From contig NZ_LKBD01000009.1 of NCBI RefSeq assembly GCF_001399975.1, positions 56,265 to 120,264 on the forward strand: 64,000 nt of DNA. The letters are read 5' to 3'. This DNA comes from Pseudoalteromonas sp. P1-9. GTDB taxonomy: Bacteria; Pseudomonadota; Gammaproteobacteria; Enterobacterales; Alteromonadaceae. Below are positions 1-8,213 of the stretch, piece after piece. Below the pieces are notes generated by a model. It was not told the DNA's origin and made no database searches. It worked only from the letters and a program-made list of their open reading frames with translations. Numbering within the stretch: position 1 is the first letter of the stretch; every line of letters begins with the position of its first letter. Both the position numbers and the translations under genes were made by a program.

Positions 1-711
1 AATCGCCTGTTTGACACAAATATGCATTGGTTCGTTTTCACTAAAGCCCGCTTCCGCTTCGGCTAAACGTTTGTAGCTTACATAACGGAAAAAGCCTGCA
101 CGCATTTCTACGCTGAGTACTTTTTTGGTGGTCGCAACGGAAAGCAACACTTGCCCGGTACGCACATCAACCGCGCGCAGGTAAATTGAAATAATGTCTT
201 CGCGATATAACTCAGATGCACCAATACCAAAATATTCGGCACCCAAACCACCAGTTTTTACGTTTGAGTCATAGCTAATCACACCGCCTTCAAGGATAAT
301 TTTTGCTGTGGTCAGTGGCGGTAATTGGGCAGCTTCATCTTCTTTGTTGGATAGCGCTGCACGCACAATTTTTCGTTCGGTGAGAATGTTTTGCAGGCCC
401 TCACGTTCAACCGGAATAAACCAATCTGACTCGTGCAGTGCTTGCACTAAAATCGAGTTCGCCCCTTGCGTTACTGCGGTAGAAAATGAACTGACATTGG
501 TTTGCGGTTTGTATTGTCCGGTTTGGTCGCGAAAAGAATAAACCGATACAGGAATGCTGCCAGCGGGCGCGGGAAGACCACTCAGCTCACTAAAGGTTTT
601 TGTTTGAGCAAGCTGCTGTGCCACTTCAAGCTCGGGTGGTAAGGTTTTTTTGATGGTGCTGCAACCTGCTAATAACACCAACACAATACTAATAAATACA
701 CGCCAAATCAT
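1..711 (-). CDS. csgG: CsgG curli secretion channel lipoprotein (partial, C-terminus off the edge)
   Basis: CsgG forms the nonameric outer-membrane pore that exports curli subunits. About 237 residues are visible of a family length near 277; the gene runs off the left edge. The start is ATG at 711, which overlaps the csgF stop in an ATGA tetranucleotide. The N-terminus is a lipoprotein signal with lipobox LLAGC, so the mature protein starts at the Cys near residue 16. Family-typical stretches are readable: LPAPAGSIPVSVYSFRDQTG, FIPVEREGLQNILTERK, a glycine-rich SNVKTGGLGAEYFGIGASE and RYVSYKRLAEAEAG. It is the last gene of the curli operon here, coupled to csgF. Assignment is by recalled similarity to E. 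coli CsgG and is strong. Confidence 0.95.
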   Translation of the reverse strand, partial: MIWRVFISIVLVLLAGCSTIKKTLPPELEVAQQLAQTKTFSELSGLPAPAGSIPVSVYSFRDQTGQYKPQTNVSSFSTAVTQGANSILVQALHESDWFIPVEREGLQNILTERKIVRAALSNKEDEAAQLPPLTTAKIILEGGVISYDSNVKTGGLGAEYFGIGASELYREDIISIYLRAVDVRTGQVLLSVATTKKVLSVEMRAGFFRYVSYKRLAEAEAGFSENEPMHICVKQAI

Positions 712-1145
712 TCGCCAAACCTCGGTACTTCAACAACCACTACTTCGCCCGTAACCATATTGGTGATTTGCACCGTGATGGTGTCGCTACCACTGGTTAA
801 GATTTGAATTTCATAGTCACCGCTGGTGAAAATGGAGTCTTGATTGAACATGCTGTCTTCTACACCTTCACCAAACGCGAGATCGGTGATTTCGCGCACC
901 ATGCGGTTAATATAAGAACGCTCTAATGATTCTTGAAATTTTTCGGCGTAGGTTTTTTCGTTGATGGGCGCACGGTGTTTGTTTTGTGATTGTGCTTTAT
1001 TTAGCAGCATCGCGCCATTGAGCGGACTGCCACCAAAACTTGGATTAACCGGCGTATACACCAACTCGGTGCTGACAACACGGCTTGAAAATACCAATAA
1101 AACGCTGCTTACTATTATTTTATTTATCATTTTTATGGTTACCAT
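708..1145 (-). CDS. csgF: CsgF curli assembly factor
   Basis: CsgF is a secreted accessory protein that binds the CsgG pore and places the CsgB nucleator at the cell surface. The protein is 145 residues against about 138 in E. coli. The diagnostic N-terminal segment of the mature protein is clear: NPSFGGSPLNGAMLLNKAQSQN, matching the NPNFGGNPNNG...LLNSAQAQN region that plugs into CsgG. A signal peptide occupies roughly the first 25 residues. The ATG at 1145 overlaps the end of csgE by 7 bp; an internal ATG at codon 6 (1130) would give a more compact signal peptide and cannot be excluded. The stop overlaps csgG by 4 bp, so csgE, csgF and csgG look translationally coupled. Confidence 0.95.
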   Translation of the reverse strand: MVTIKMINKIIVSSVLLVFSSRVVSTELVYTPVNPSFGGSPLNGAMLLNKAQSQNKHRAPINEKTYAEKFQESLERSYINRMVREITDLAFGEGVEDSMFNQDSIFTSGDYEIQILTSGSDTITVQITNMVTGEVVVVEVPRFGE

Positions 1146-1534
1146 CCACTGCTTGCTAAGTCTTCACTTTGCTCAGAAAACTTAGACTTGGCGATTGCGT
1201 CAATTGTCGCGAAAATCGCTTGTTCTACTTTATCTTTTACTGGCTCGATACGACGACCCATGTAAGTGGCATAAATTGCTTTGCTATTAACTTCAACAAA
1301 CAATTTAGTACCAGCGCGCGGTACAACCGCTTCTTTTATTACTACATTAATGCCAGTAGTGCTTGGCATGTCTTGCCATAACAAACTGTACGAGTGGTAG
1401 AACTCTTTACCCGAGCGACTTAATGTTCTGTCGAGTAACAGGCCACTAATTTCAATATCTTCGCCATTTGCTTGCGGGCTAAAAGAGGCGCCTAAAAGCG
1501 TTAGCGTTATGATTAGTTTTATAATTGAATGCAT
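1139..1534 (-). CDS. csgE: CsgE curli secretion specificity factor
   Basis: CsgE is the periplasmic cap that delivers CsgA to the CsgG channel. Length is 131 residues, close to the 129 of E. coli. After a signal peptide (about residues 1-24), the mature start EDIEISGLLLDRTLSRSG matches the VEVPGLLTDHTVSSIG segment of known CsgE, followed by FYHSYSLLWQD. The ATG at 1534 lies directly behind a GC-rich hairpin that separates it from csgA and has no good ribosome site in front, so expression may be limited. The gene overlaps csgF. Confidence 0.93.
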   Translation of the reverse strand: MHSIIKLIITLTLLGASFSPQANGEDIEISGLLLDRTLSRSGKEFYHSYSLLWQDMPSTTGINVVIKEAVVPRAGTKLFVEVNSKAIYATYMGRRIEPVKDKVEQAIFATIDAIAKSKFSEQSEDLASSGW

Positions 1535-1535
1535 T

Positions 1536-1558
1536 AGAAAAGGGCCGCGGGCGGCCCT
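1536..1558 (-). terminator. Hairpin between csgA and csgE, likely attenuator or partial terminator
   Basis: An almost closed inverted repeat (AGGGCCGC/GCGGCCCT, arms 1541-1548 and 1551-1558) sits in the 33-bp gap after csgA. On the minus strand the hairpin is followed by TTTTC, which fits a Rho-independent terminator. As csgEFG lie immediately downstream in the same direction, I infer that it lowers accessory-gene transcription relative to the structural subunits. It also covers the place where a csgE ribosome site should be. Confidence 0.65.
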
Positions 1559-1567
1559 ACCATTTTG

Positions 1568-3076
1568 TTACTGCTGAATAATCGTTGCAGTGTTGTAATC
1601 ACCCGTTTGCGTTACAGTTACGCTACCTGAAGCACTGTAAATACCACCATCCACTAAGTTGCCGTCGCCAACTTGTGAAATTGATAGTTCAACATCAGAG
1701 CCTTGCACTATAAACCCGCCGGTACCCATACCGCCAATCATGTTGTAGTTACCTGTTTGCGCGATATCAAGCGTGTTGCCACTGCCTTCAATTAGTAGGT
1801 CAAGCGAGTTGATTTCGCCGTTTTGGGCAATATCAAGCGTGTTGTCATTGCTGTCTACGGCTGTGCTAAATGTCACTGCTGATTCGTTTTGATTGCCTAG
1901 CTGCTGCACGTTAATGTCGTTGTTGTAGCTAGTAAGTGATTGATCAGGGTAAGACGACTGAACATAACTGCTGTTTTCGTTACCCACTTGCGTGATGTTA
2001 ACGTCGTTATCGCTACCATTAAAATGTGCTAGGTGGCTTGCGTTAGCGTCACCATCTTGGTGTACGATTAGTTCGTTGTTATCGCCAATTGCGCCAACAT
2101 ACGAGCTATTGTCATTGCCAAGTTGTGTTACTTGGAAATCATTATTGTCACCAACAATGTCACTGCTTGATTCGTTGCCGTCACCATTTTGTTCAACGAT
2201 TAATTCGTTATCAGAACCAATAATGTAAGTGCTATCAAACTTGTTGCCTGTGCCTTCTTGGTCGATTGAAACCGTGTTATCTGAACCTTCAACAATGGCT
2301 GCTGTGAAATCATTCTCAGCACCTTCTTGTACAATGCTGATGTCGTTATCGTCGCCAGTAACTGAGCCAATTGCAACGCGCTGCACATCGCCTTGTTGAT
2401 TTACGCTTAGCTCGTTATTGTGGCCAACTAATTCTTGAACGCCAAGTACGTTCCAAAAGCCAGACTGTTCAACTTCAATATTGTTTACATCGCCTTGCAC
2501 GCTTTCTAGATTTGTTTCATTCCATACGCCTGACTGATTAATGTAAACCGTATTGTCGTTGCCTTCCATTGCTTGGTTGTAAGCCCAATGACCGCCATCA
2601 CCTTGCTCTATTGTGATATCGTTATTATCACCTGTCACAATGTTTACCGCTTCATTAGAAATACCAAAAAAGTCAGCGCCAGACTGATTAACCGTAATTT
2701 GGTTTGCGTCACCTGTTAGCTCAGTTAGCGCAATGTGTGATGAGCCGTTTTGGTCGTACGATTCAAGGTTGTCATTACCTTGTGTGTTTAGCAGCAACAT
2801 ATTAGAAGTGCCCACTTGTGTGGTTTGTGTGCTGTTCGCGCTACCTTGCGTTTCAGTTTTAAGGTAGTTCAAATCACCTTCTTGCAGTGCAACTAAATCG
2901 TTACCAAATGCCGCACCGGTTTCAGATGTTTGGTTTACAACCATAGTGTTTGCGACATTTTGCACTGTGTTATTTGCTTTAACCGATTTACTGTCGTCTT
3001 TTGTACTTGCCATTGCCGAAGTAGAGCCAACAGCCAGTGCTACAGCTAAGGCTAATAAAGATTTATTCTTATTCAC
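1568..3076 (-). CDS. csgA: CsgA-like major curlin, unusually long (about 17-19 repeats)
   Basis: Secreted amyloid subunit. At 502 residues it is over three times the usual CsgA (about 151 residues, five repeats). A signal peptide (residues 1-23, ending AMA) is followed by a Gln/Asn/Gly-rich body with a repeating V/I-x-Q-x-G-x-x-N strand motif, for example VNQSGADF, IEQGDGGH, VEQNGDGN, VTQLGNDN, ITQVGNEN, IAQTGNYN, about every 20-23 residues. Turns between strands carry acidic G-D/S-D-N-N/E/D signatures (GDNNDI, GSDNEL), giving an acidic chain. The start is GTG at 3076 with an AGGAG site about 7 bases ahead. It follows csgB by 18 bp and precedes csgEFG, so context supports the curli role. Tyr/Phe and Asn appear in place of many of the ladder residues of E. 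coli CsgA. Confidence 0.9.
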   Translation of the reverse strand: MNKNKSLLALAVALAVGSTSAMASTKDDSKSVKANNTVQNVANTMVVNQTSETGAAFGNDLVALQEGDLNYLKTETQGSANSTQTTQVGTSNMLLLNTQGNDNLESYDQNGSSHIALTELTGDANQITVNQSGADFFGISNEAVNIVTGDNNDITIEQGDGGHWAYNQAMEGNDNTVYINQSGVWNETNLESVQGDVNNIEVEQSGFWNVLGVQELVGHNNELSVNQQGDVQRVAIGSVTGDDNDISIVQEGAENDFTAAIVEGSDNTVSIDQEGTGNKFDSTYIIGSDNELIVEQNGDGNESSSDIVGDNNDFQVTQLGNDNSSYVGAIGDNNELIVHQDGDANASHLAHFNGSDNDVNITQVGNENSSYVQSSYPDQSLTSYNNDINVQQLGNQNESAVTFSTAVDSNDNTLDIAQNGEINSLDLLIEGSGNTLDIAQTGNYNMIGGMGTGGFIVQGSDVELSISQVGDGNLVDGGIYSASGSVTVTQTGDYNTATIIQQ

Positions 3077-3094
3077 GGAGTATCTCCTGTAAAA

Positions 3095-3577
3095 TTATTG
3101 CTTGTAAAACGTCACATTCACTTCAATACCGTTACCTATTTGCTGAACTGTAAAGGTTTGTTCGCCAGCTTGAGAGATATTGGCGGTATTGCCGTCGCCT
3201 TGTTGCAGTATATGTGCTTGGTTGTTATTTCCTTGTTGTAACAGGTTTACAACGTTATTTGCGCCATACTGAAACAACGCAGCTTCGTTGTTAGTACCGT
3301 ATTGGGTAACATGCGCTTGATTGGACGTTTCGTTTATTTGATTAACTGTTGCTTTGTTTAAAATCCCGTACTGAGTGATAACCACTTGATGCTGTTGCGC
3401 ACCTACTCGGTATTGCAGGGAAGTATTTAGACTGAGAGAGAGAGGAGATTCTTGTAGGTCCTTCGCTAATGCTAAGTGAGAATTACTAAGCGCTGCTAAG
3501 TAAAATACAGAGGTACACAAAACCGTACCTAACGATTTGCATATACCAGATTGAGTTTTACAGAGTTTTGCTTTCAT
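3095..3577 (-). CDS. csgB: CsgB-like minor curlin (nucleator)
   Basis: CsgB anchors and nucleates CsgA fibres at the surface. The protein is about 160 residues with a long N-terminal signal region ending near residue 40 (LALA). Five curlin-type units follow: VVITQYGILNKATVNQ, AHVTQYGTNNEAALFQ, NVVNLLQQGNNNQAHILQ, QGDGNTANISQ and a degenerate last unit QTFTVQQIGNGIEV. The QYG/QQG-x-x-N pattern and short size match CsgB rather than CsgA. I placed the start at ATG 3577; a GTG lies one codon upstream. It is the first gene of the operon, 18 bp ahead of csgA. No csgD or csgC gene is visible. Confidence 0.88.
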   Translation of the reverse strand: MKAKLCKTQSGICKSLGTVLCTSVFYLAALSNSHLALAKDLQESPLSLSLNTSLQYRVGAQQHQVVITQYGILNKATVNQINETSNQAHVTQYGTNNEAALFQYGANNVVNLLQQGNNNQAHILQQGDGNTANISQAGEQTFTVQQIGNGIEVNVTFYKQ

Positions 3578-3620
3578 CACAGAGCTTTAGAGTAAGAACA
3601 CGACAGCGATTAAATTACTA

Positions 3621-3649
3621 TTTTTACGAAAGCGAGCGCTATCAGTCAA
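3621..3649 (-). promoter_or_regulatory. Candidate sigma-70 promoter of the curli operon
   Basis: On the minus strand, TTGACT (3644-3649) and TAAAAA (3621-3626) are separated by 17 bp, about 45 bp ahead of csgB. The 397-bp gap between csgB and the subtilase (3578-3974) is otherwise AT-rich and gene-free. Near its right end a short inverted repeat, GCTCG/CGAGC (3929-3943), lies in the leader of the subtilase gene. No CsgD box could be recognised by eye. Confidence 0.35.
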
Positions 3650-3974
3650 ATTTGTGCTTCTTTAATTTTATCTAATAAACAAGAGCTTATGTTGTTTTTT
3701 ACGGTGGTGTTAAATATTTGTGAAAGGCCAGCTACCAAAAAAGTGCTAGTCGTAAAACAGTAATATTTAATTGATTAAAAACAGCTGCAAGAAATTAATT
3801 CCAATAAAAATCAGCTTGTTAAAGGTTTTATCAATTTTTATTTATATTAACGCTTGCGCCTTTGTTGGGAACTGTGTTTGATAAAAAGGTTGCTTAAAAA
3901 TTTAGATTGATGAGTTGTTGAGATAGGTGCTCGATTGACGAGCGTACATTTTATAAAAAAATGGAATTTCAATA

Positions 3975-6479
3975 ATGAAAGCGAAACTTTCTGCAATTTC
4001 ACTTGCTTTGCTTCCTTTGGTTGCAAGCGCATCAGCAATAACGACACCAGCGGTTAAAAGCGCTGACGGTTACAAAAATAATTCAGTTATTGTTGTGTAC
4101 AAACAACATGCTCGCGCAGCAGATAAAGCAGCTGCACGTAAACTTGTAGCAGCGACTATTTCAGATGCAAACCTTGATGAAATAGATGACCGTTATAACC
4201 ACATTCTTAAAGGTCGTATGGCGCAATACACGTTGAACGATAACGATGTAAAAGGCGCAATATCAAAACTGCAAAATCACCCAGCGGTAGACTATGTAGA
4301 GCCTGATCATATAGTGTCGATTAATGTACAACCTGATGATCCACAGTTCAGTGATTTATGGGGTCTGAACAACACAGGTCAAACCGGTGGCACAAATGAT
4401 GCCGATATTGATGCACCTGAAGCGTGGGATATCTCAACCGGTAGTCGCGACGTTGTCGTGGGCATTATCGATACGGGTGTTGACCACACACATGAAGACA
4501 TTCAAGCAAATGCGTGGGTTAACCCAAATGAAATCGCAGGCGATGGCATCGATAACGATGGCAATGGTTATATTGACGATATTCACGGTATAAATGCAAT
4601 TACCGATGTGGGCGACCCAATGGATGACCAAGGTCATGGTACGCACGTTGCAGGCACAATTGGTGCAACGGGTAACAATAGCCAAGGTGTAGTGGGCGTT
4701 AACCACAGTGTATCTATGGTTGGTTGTAAGTTCTTATCAGCACAGGGTACTGGGTCAACTTCAGATGCCATTAAATGTATCAACTACATGGTTGGCTTAA
4801 AAAATGCTGGTGTCGATATCAAGGTACTAAATAACAGTTGGGGTGGCGGTGGCTTTAGCCAAGCGCTATCTGACGCGATCACAGCATCTGAACAAGCTGA
4901 TATCTTATTTGTTGCCGCGGCAGGTAACGACGCGGTAGATAACGACGCAAACCCTCATTACCCGTCTAGTTACGAGCATGACAGCGTATTAGCTGTAGCA
5001 AGTACTGATCACTCTGACAATATGTCGAATTTCTCACAATGGGGTTTAACAAGCGTTGATATGGGCGCACCAGGTTCAAGTATTTTGTCTACTGTGCCAG
5101 GTAATGGCTATGCAACTTACTCAGGTACGTCAATGGCAACACCACATGTTGCGGGTGCTGCAGCATTAGTATTATCGTTAAACCCAACGCTGAGTGCATT
5201 ACAGTTAAAAGAGTTATTAATGAATTCAGGTGATGCAAACGCGGCACTGCAAGGTAAAACAGTTGCTGGTACACGACTAAACGTATACAGCGCACTTGAA
5301 CAGTCTAATCCAGAGCCTGGATTTAGATTGATCACAAGCCCAACATCACAAACCGTAACAGCAGGTCAAACAGCAACGTATGAGTTTGAAATTGCGTCTG
5401 TTGCGAATTGGGATGACGTAGTAACACTTACTTTAGACTCATCAATTGCTGGTGCAGCATTGTCAACTGACACTGCCACACCGGGTCAGATTGTTACGCT
5501 AACTGTGCCTACTGCCGCTGATACGCAGTGGGGTGATTATAGTTTCACGGTAACAGGTCAAAGTGGCGCGTTAGAGAAATCAAGTACTGTTGGATTATAT
5601 GTTAACCCACAAGGGCTCGCTGACTTCACTTACGGCAATAGCGACGCAGTATCAATTCCAGACAATGACCCCGCAGGTGTATCGTCTGTCATTACTGTGC
5701 CAGATGAAATCACCATCTTTAATACACTCGCGACGGTTAATATTACACATACCTACATTGGCGATTTAATTGTTACCCTTACTTCACCGACAGGCACAGT
5801 GACAACACTGCACAATAAATCGGGCGGTTCGGCTGACAATATTAACCAAACGTATGAAGCAGTTATTTTCAATGGTGAAAATGCAGCTGGCGATTGGACC
5901 TTATATGTTGAAGATACCTATAGCGCAGACACAGGCTCATTAGACAGCTGGTCGTTAACCTTCAGTGCAATTGGCGATGTTGCGCCAGTAGCACCGGTTG
6001 CTGATTTTACCTTTGAGCGTGATGGCTACAATGTGATGTTCACTAACGCAAGTAGTGATCGCAACAATGATATCGTGTCGTATCTATGGGACTTCGGTGA
6101 TGGCAATACATCAACTGAAGCAAACCCAGTTCATGCATATGCGGCGGCGGGCAATTACAACGTGTCGTTAACCACAACTGATGCAGAAGGCCTAAGTGAT
6201 ACTGCAAGTAAAGATGTACAAATCTCAGACGCCAACATTGTGGTTGATGTGAAACGTGCAAACTTATCGCGTACAGGCTTTATGCGCGTTGAGTTATTAA
6301 TCGATGGCGCAACAGAAGGTACTGTCGACGTTTACCGTAATGGTGAATTGTATGAAACGGTAGAAAATGTGGGTGTTTATCGTGACTTCAGCCGTGGCGT
6401 AACGGAAACAAACTTTACCTATAAAGTTTGTCAGGCAGGCGATGTTTGCTCAAATGAAGTAACGGTTAATTTCAATTAA
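3975..6479 (+). CDS. Secreted subtilisin-like serine protease (S8) with P and PKD domains
   Basis: Extracellular protease of 834 residues. In order: signal peptide (1-20), inhibitor I9-type propeptide (about 35-115, ending YVEPDH), S8 catalytic domain (about 150-440), an Ig-like linker domain (450-545), a P/proprotein-convertase domain (about 548-665, ending DSWSLTF), a PKD domain (about 675-750, with YLWDFGDG) and a short C-terminal module with two Cys. The catalytic triad is visible: Asp166 in GIIDTGVD, His221 in GHGTHVAG, Ser386 in GTSMATPHVAG, with oxyanion Asn318 in AAGND. DGIDNDGNGYIDD looks like a calcium-binding insert. The layout matches secreted marine proteases exported by the type II system. 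It is divergent from the curli operon and followed by a good terminator. Confidence 0.93.
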   Translation: MKAKLSAISLALLPLVASASAITTPAVKSADGYKNNSVIVVYKQHARAADKAAARKLVAATISDANLDEIDDRYNHILKGRMAQYTLNDNDVKGAISKLQNHPAVDYVEPDHIVSINVQPDDPQFSDLWGLNNTGQTGGTNDADIDAPEAWDISTGSRDVVVGIIDTGVDHTHEDIQANAWVNPNEIAGDGIDNDGNGYIDDIHGINAITDVGDPMDDQGHGTHVAGTIGATGNNSQGVVGVNHSVSMVGCKFLSAQGTGSTSDAIKCINYMVGLKNAGVDIKVLNNSWGGGGFSQALSDAITASEQADILFVAAAGNDAVDNDANPHYPSSYEHDSVLAVASTDHSDNMSNFSQWGLTSVDMGAPGSSILSTVPGNGYATYSGTSMATPHVAGAAALVLSLNPTLSALQLKELLMNSGDANAALQGKTVAGTRLNVYSALEQSNPEPGFRLITSPTSQTVTAGQTATYEFEIASVANWDDVVTLTLDSSIAGAALSTDTATPGQIVTLTVPTAADTQWGDYSFTVTGQSGALEKSSTVGLYVNPQGLADFTYGNSDAVSIPDNDPAGVSSVITVPDEITIFNTLATVNITHTYIGDLIVTLTSPTGTVTTLHNKSGGSADNINQTYEAVIFNGENAAGDWTLYVEDTYSADTGSLDSWSLTFSAIGDVAPVAPVADFTFERDGYNVMFTNASSDRNNDIVSYLWDFGDGNTSTEANPVHAYAAAGNYNVSLTTTDAEGLSDTASKDVQISDANIVVDVKRANLSRTGFMRVELLIDGATEGTVDVYRNGELYETVENVGVYRDFSRGVTETNFTYKVCQAGDVCSNEVTVNFN

Positions 6480-6507
6480 TCAATTGTGATTTAATAACCT
6501 AACCGAT

Positions 6508-6556
6508 AAGAGTTATCGTACGCTTTATGTTTAAGCAAGTGCGGTAACTCTTTTTT
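6508..6556 (+). terminator. Rho-independent terminator after the S8 protease
   Basis: A 14-bp stem with G-U pairs (AAGAGTTATCGTAC at 6508-6521 with GTGCGGTAACTCTT at 6539-6552), a 17-base loop and a run of six T form a clear terminator 29 bp after the stop. Confidence 0.8.
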
Positions 6557-6576
6557 ATTGGACTTGAGGGTCTTTA

Positions 6577-7077
6577 TTAAAAGTTAATGCGTTTTGCCTG
6601 CCAAAAAGCGCTTCGCCAATAGCTATTTTTTAACGACGACACAATAACGCCTTGACTGGTAGAGGCATGTAAAAACTGATTATCTTCAATATAAATACCA
6701 ACATGATAAGTACGAAAACCTGTTTTAAAAAACACTAAATCGCCCGCTTGTAAGTCTGGTTTGTTCACTTTGTTGCCAAATTCAGCCTGTTTAAGGGTCG
6801 TACGCGGTAATAAAAAGCCAAAACGGTCAATATAGGTCGTTTGCACAAACGCCGAACAATCAATGCCTTTTTTTGATGTACCACCCAGTTTGTATGGCAC
6901 GCCTTGCCAAGCATCTAGCTGTTGATAAAGCGCATTCGCCACAGAGTTATTACTTGATTCGTTTACTTGGTTGTTTGGCACAGGTGCTGTAGCGTTTGAG
7001 GGGGATTTTGCACAGGCAACAAGTCCTAAACAAAGTGTTAGGCAAAGTAATGGGGGAGTATTTTGGCGTAACAGCAT
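6577..7077 (-). CDS. NlpC/P60 family cell-wall endopeptidase lipoprotein
   Basis: Predicted peptidoglycan hydrolase cutting D-Glu-mDAP type bonds, anchored in a membrane by lipidation. The 166-residue protein has a lipoprotein signal with lipobox LVAC (Cys22), a short Asn/Ser-rich linker, then the NlpC/P60 domain: PYKLGGTSKKGIDCSAFVQ with catalytic Cys74, LQAGDLVFF, and FRTYHVGIYIEDNQFLHAS with catalytic His125 and polar His137. Architecture and size resemble Spr/NlpC of E. coli. It converges on the S8 protease and has its own upstream region shared with the Tim44 gene, with which it is divergent. Confidence 0.9.
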   Translation of the reverse strand: MLLRQNTPPLLCLTLCLGLVACAKSPSNATAPVPNNQVNESSNNSVANALYQQLDAWQGVPYKLGGTSKKGIDCSAFVQTTYIDRFGFLLPRTTLKQAEFGNKVNKPDLQAGDLVFFKTGFRTYHVGIYIEDNQFLHASTSQGVIVSSLKNSYWRSAFWQAKRINF

Positions 7078-7315
7078 ACTGATGCAATATCCTTTTGTAA
7101 TTCGCTGGTTTACTCTAATTGCTTTGGCTTTATGTTGTTACATGATTTTTGTCAATTATCAACTCTGTTATAAAAATTGATGGTCAAGGTAATGATGTTT
7201 AGAAAAAATTTAATGAAATTTTCAATAAAATTAACCACTTTATATTGCTTAAACCTATTGACTCTAAAAGTGCCGCTTTTAGAATGCTCGCAGCTTAATA
7301 ATATGGAAAAATTTA

Positions 7316-8158
7316 ATGAAAAAATTCGCATGGTTTTTCGCACTCGTTGCGTTAATGTTTTCTTTTTCGTTTGATGCTGAAGCACGTAAAAAGTTTGGCA
7401 GCAAAAGCAAAGGTAAAACGAAACAAACCACAACAACACAACAAAAACAGCAAGTTGATACAAATAACCCAACGCTTCCGGCAAAGAAATCTTCTAAAAA
7501 AGGCTTAATGGGTGGCATTCTAGGTGGTTTACTTGCCGGTGGCTTAATTGCCGCAATGCTAGGTGGCGATTTTGAAGGATTCCAATTTATGGACTTCATC
7601 ATTATTGCGCTCGTTGCGTTTGTATTATTTAAATTGTTTAAAGCATTTATGATGAAAAAGGCGCAAAGCCAATCGCAGTTTGCAGGCGTGCCGCCAGTGC
7701 AACACGCTCCTTCGTCACAGGCTGCGCCGCAGCAATTTAGCAATCAAGGCTTTGCACAGCAGAGCCAATCGGTACCTATGAATTTACCGATTAGTTTTGA
7801 CTTAAACGGCTTTTTGCAAGGTGCTCGTGAGCACTACCATACGTTACAAAAAGCATGGAATGATAACGACTTTACGGTGATTTCTGAGTACGTAAGTGAG
7901 CAACTGTTAGCTGAACTAAAACAAGAGCGAGCAGAGGTTGAAGAAGTGGCGACTGAAGTTATGTTTATCGATGCAGAACTAGCACGTGCTGATACATCAC
8001 CTATGTTATGGGAAATCAGTGTACGTTTTCGTGGTAAATACCGCGATTTAGGCGATAAGCAAGAAGAGGCAATTGATGAAATTTGGCACCTAGAGCGCAG
8101 CTTGTCACAGCAAGATGCACCTTGGGTTATCGTAGGCATTGAAGACAACGCCGCGTAA
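7316..8158 (+). CDS. Tim44-like domain membrane protein
   Basis: Conserved protein of 280 residues. It has a signal peptide or first membrane segment (MKKFAWFFALVALMFSFSF), a Lys/Thr/Gln-rich linker, a glycine-rich membrane segment (GLMGGILGGLLAGGLIAAMLGG, about 63-83), a second hydrophobic stretch (MDFIIIALVAFVLFKLF, about 92-108), a Gln/Pro-rich linker and a C-terminal Tim44-like domain (about 165-278, LQKAWNDNDFTVISEYVSEQLLAEL...DEIWHLERS...WVIVGIE). In proteobacteria this family is of unclear role; the fold resembles the NTF2-like region of mitochondrial Tim44. A terminator follows at once, so it seems monocistronic. Confidence 0.85.
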   Translation: MKKFAWFFALVALMFSFSFDAEARKKFGSKSKGKTKQTTTTQQKQQVDTNNPTLPAKKSSKKGLMGGILGGLLAGGLIAAMLGGDFEGFQFMDFIIIALVAFVLFKLFKAFMMKKAQSQSQFAGVPPVQHAPSSQAAPQQFSNQGFAQQSQSVPMNLPISFDLNGFLQGAREHYHTLQKAWNDNDFTVISEYVSEQLLAELKQERAEVEEVATEVMFIDAELARADTSPMLWEISVRFRGKYRDLGDKQEEAIDEIWHLERSLSQQDAPWVIVGIEDNAA

Positions 8159-8183
8159 TTTGCCAAACGAATGAAAAGTTAAA

Positions 8184-8206
8184 AGCAGCCGATTGGCTGC
8201 TTTTTT
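8184..8206 (+). terminator. Rho-independent terminator after the Tim44 gene
   Basis: A perfect 7-bp stem AGCAGCC/GGCTGCT with a 4-base loop is followed by six T, 25 bp after the stop codon. Confidence 0.85.
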
Positions 8207-8213
8207 ACGTTTA

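Noticed and set aside
1568..3076. Repeated DNA in this stretch could suggest a CRISPR array or satellite
   Set aside because: The repeats are at the protein level (curlin units), with diverged DNA and no constant spacer pattern.
7279..7743. Cys- and Asn-rich minus-strand frame across the Tim44 gene
   Set aside because: Mirror of the Ala/Gly-rich Tim44 coding region; low-complexity shadow.
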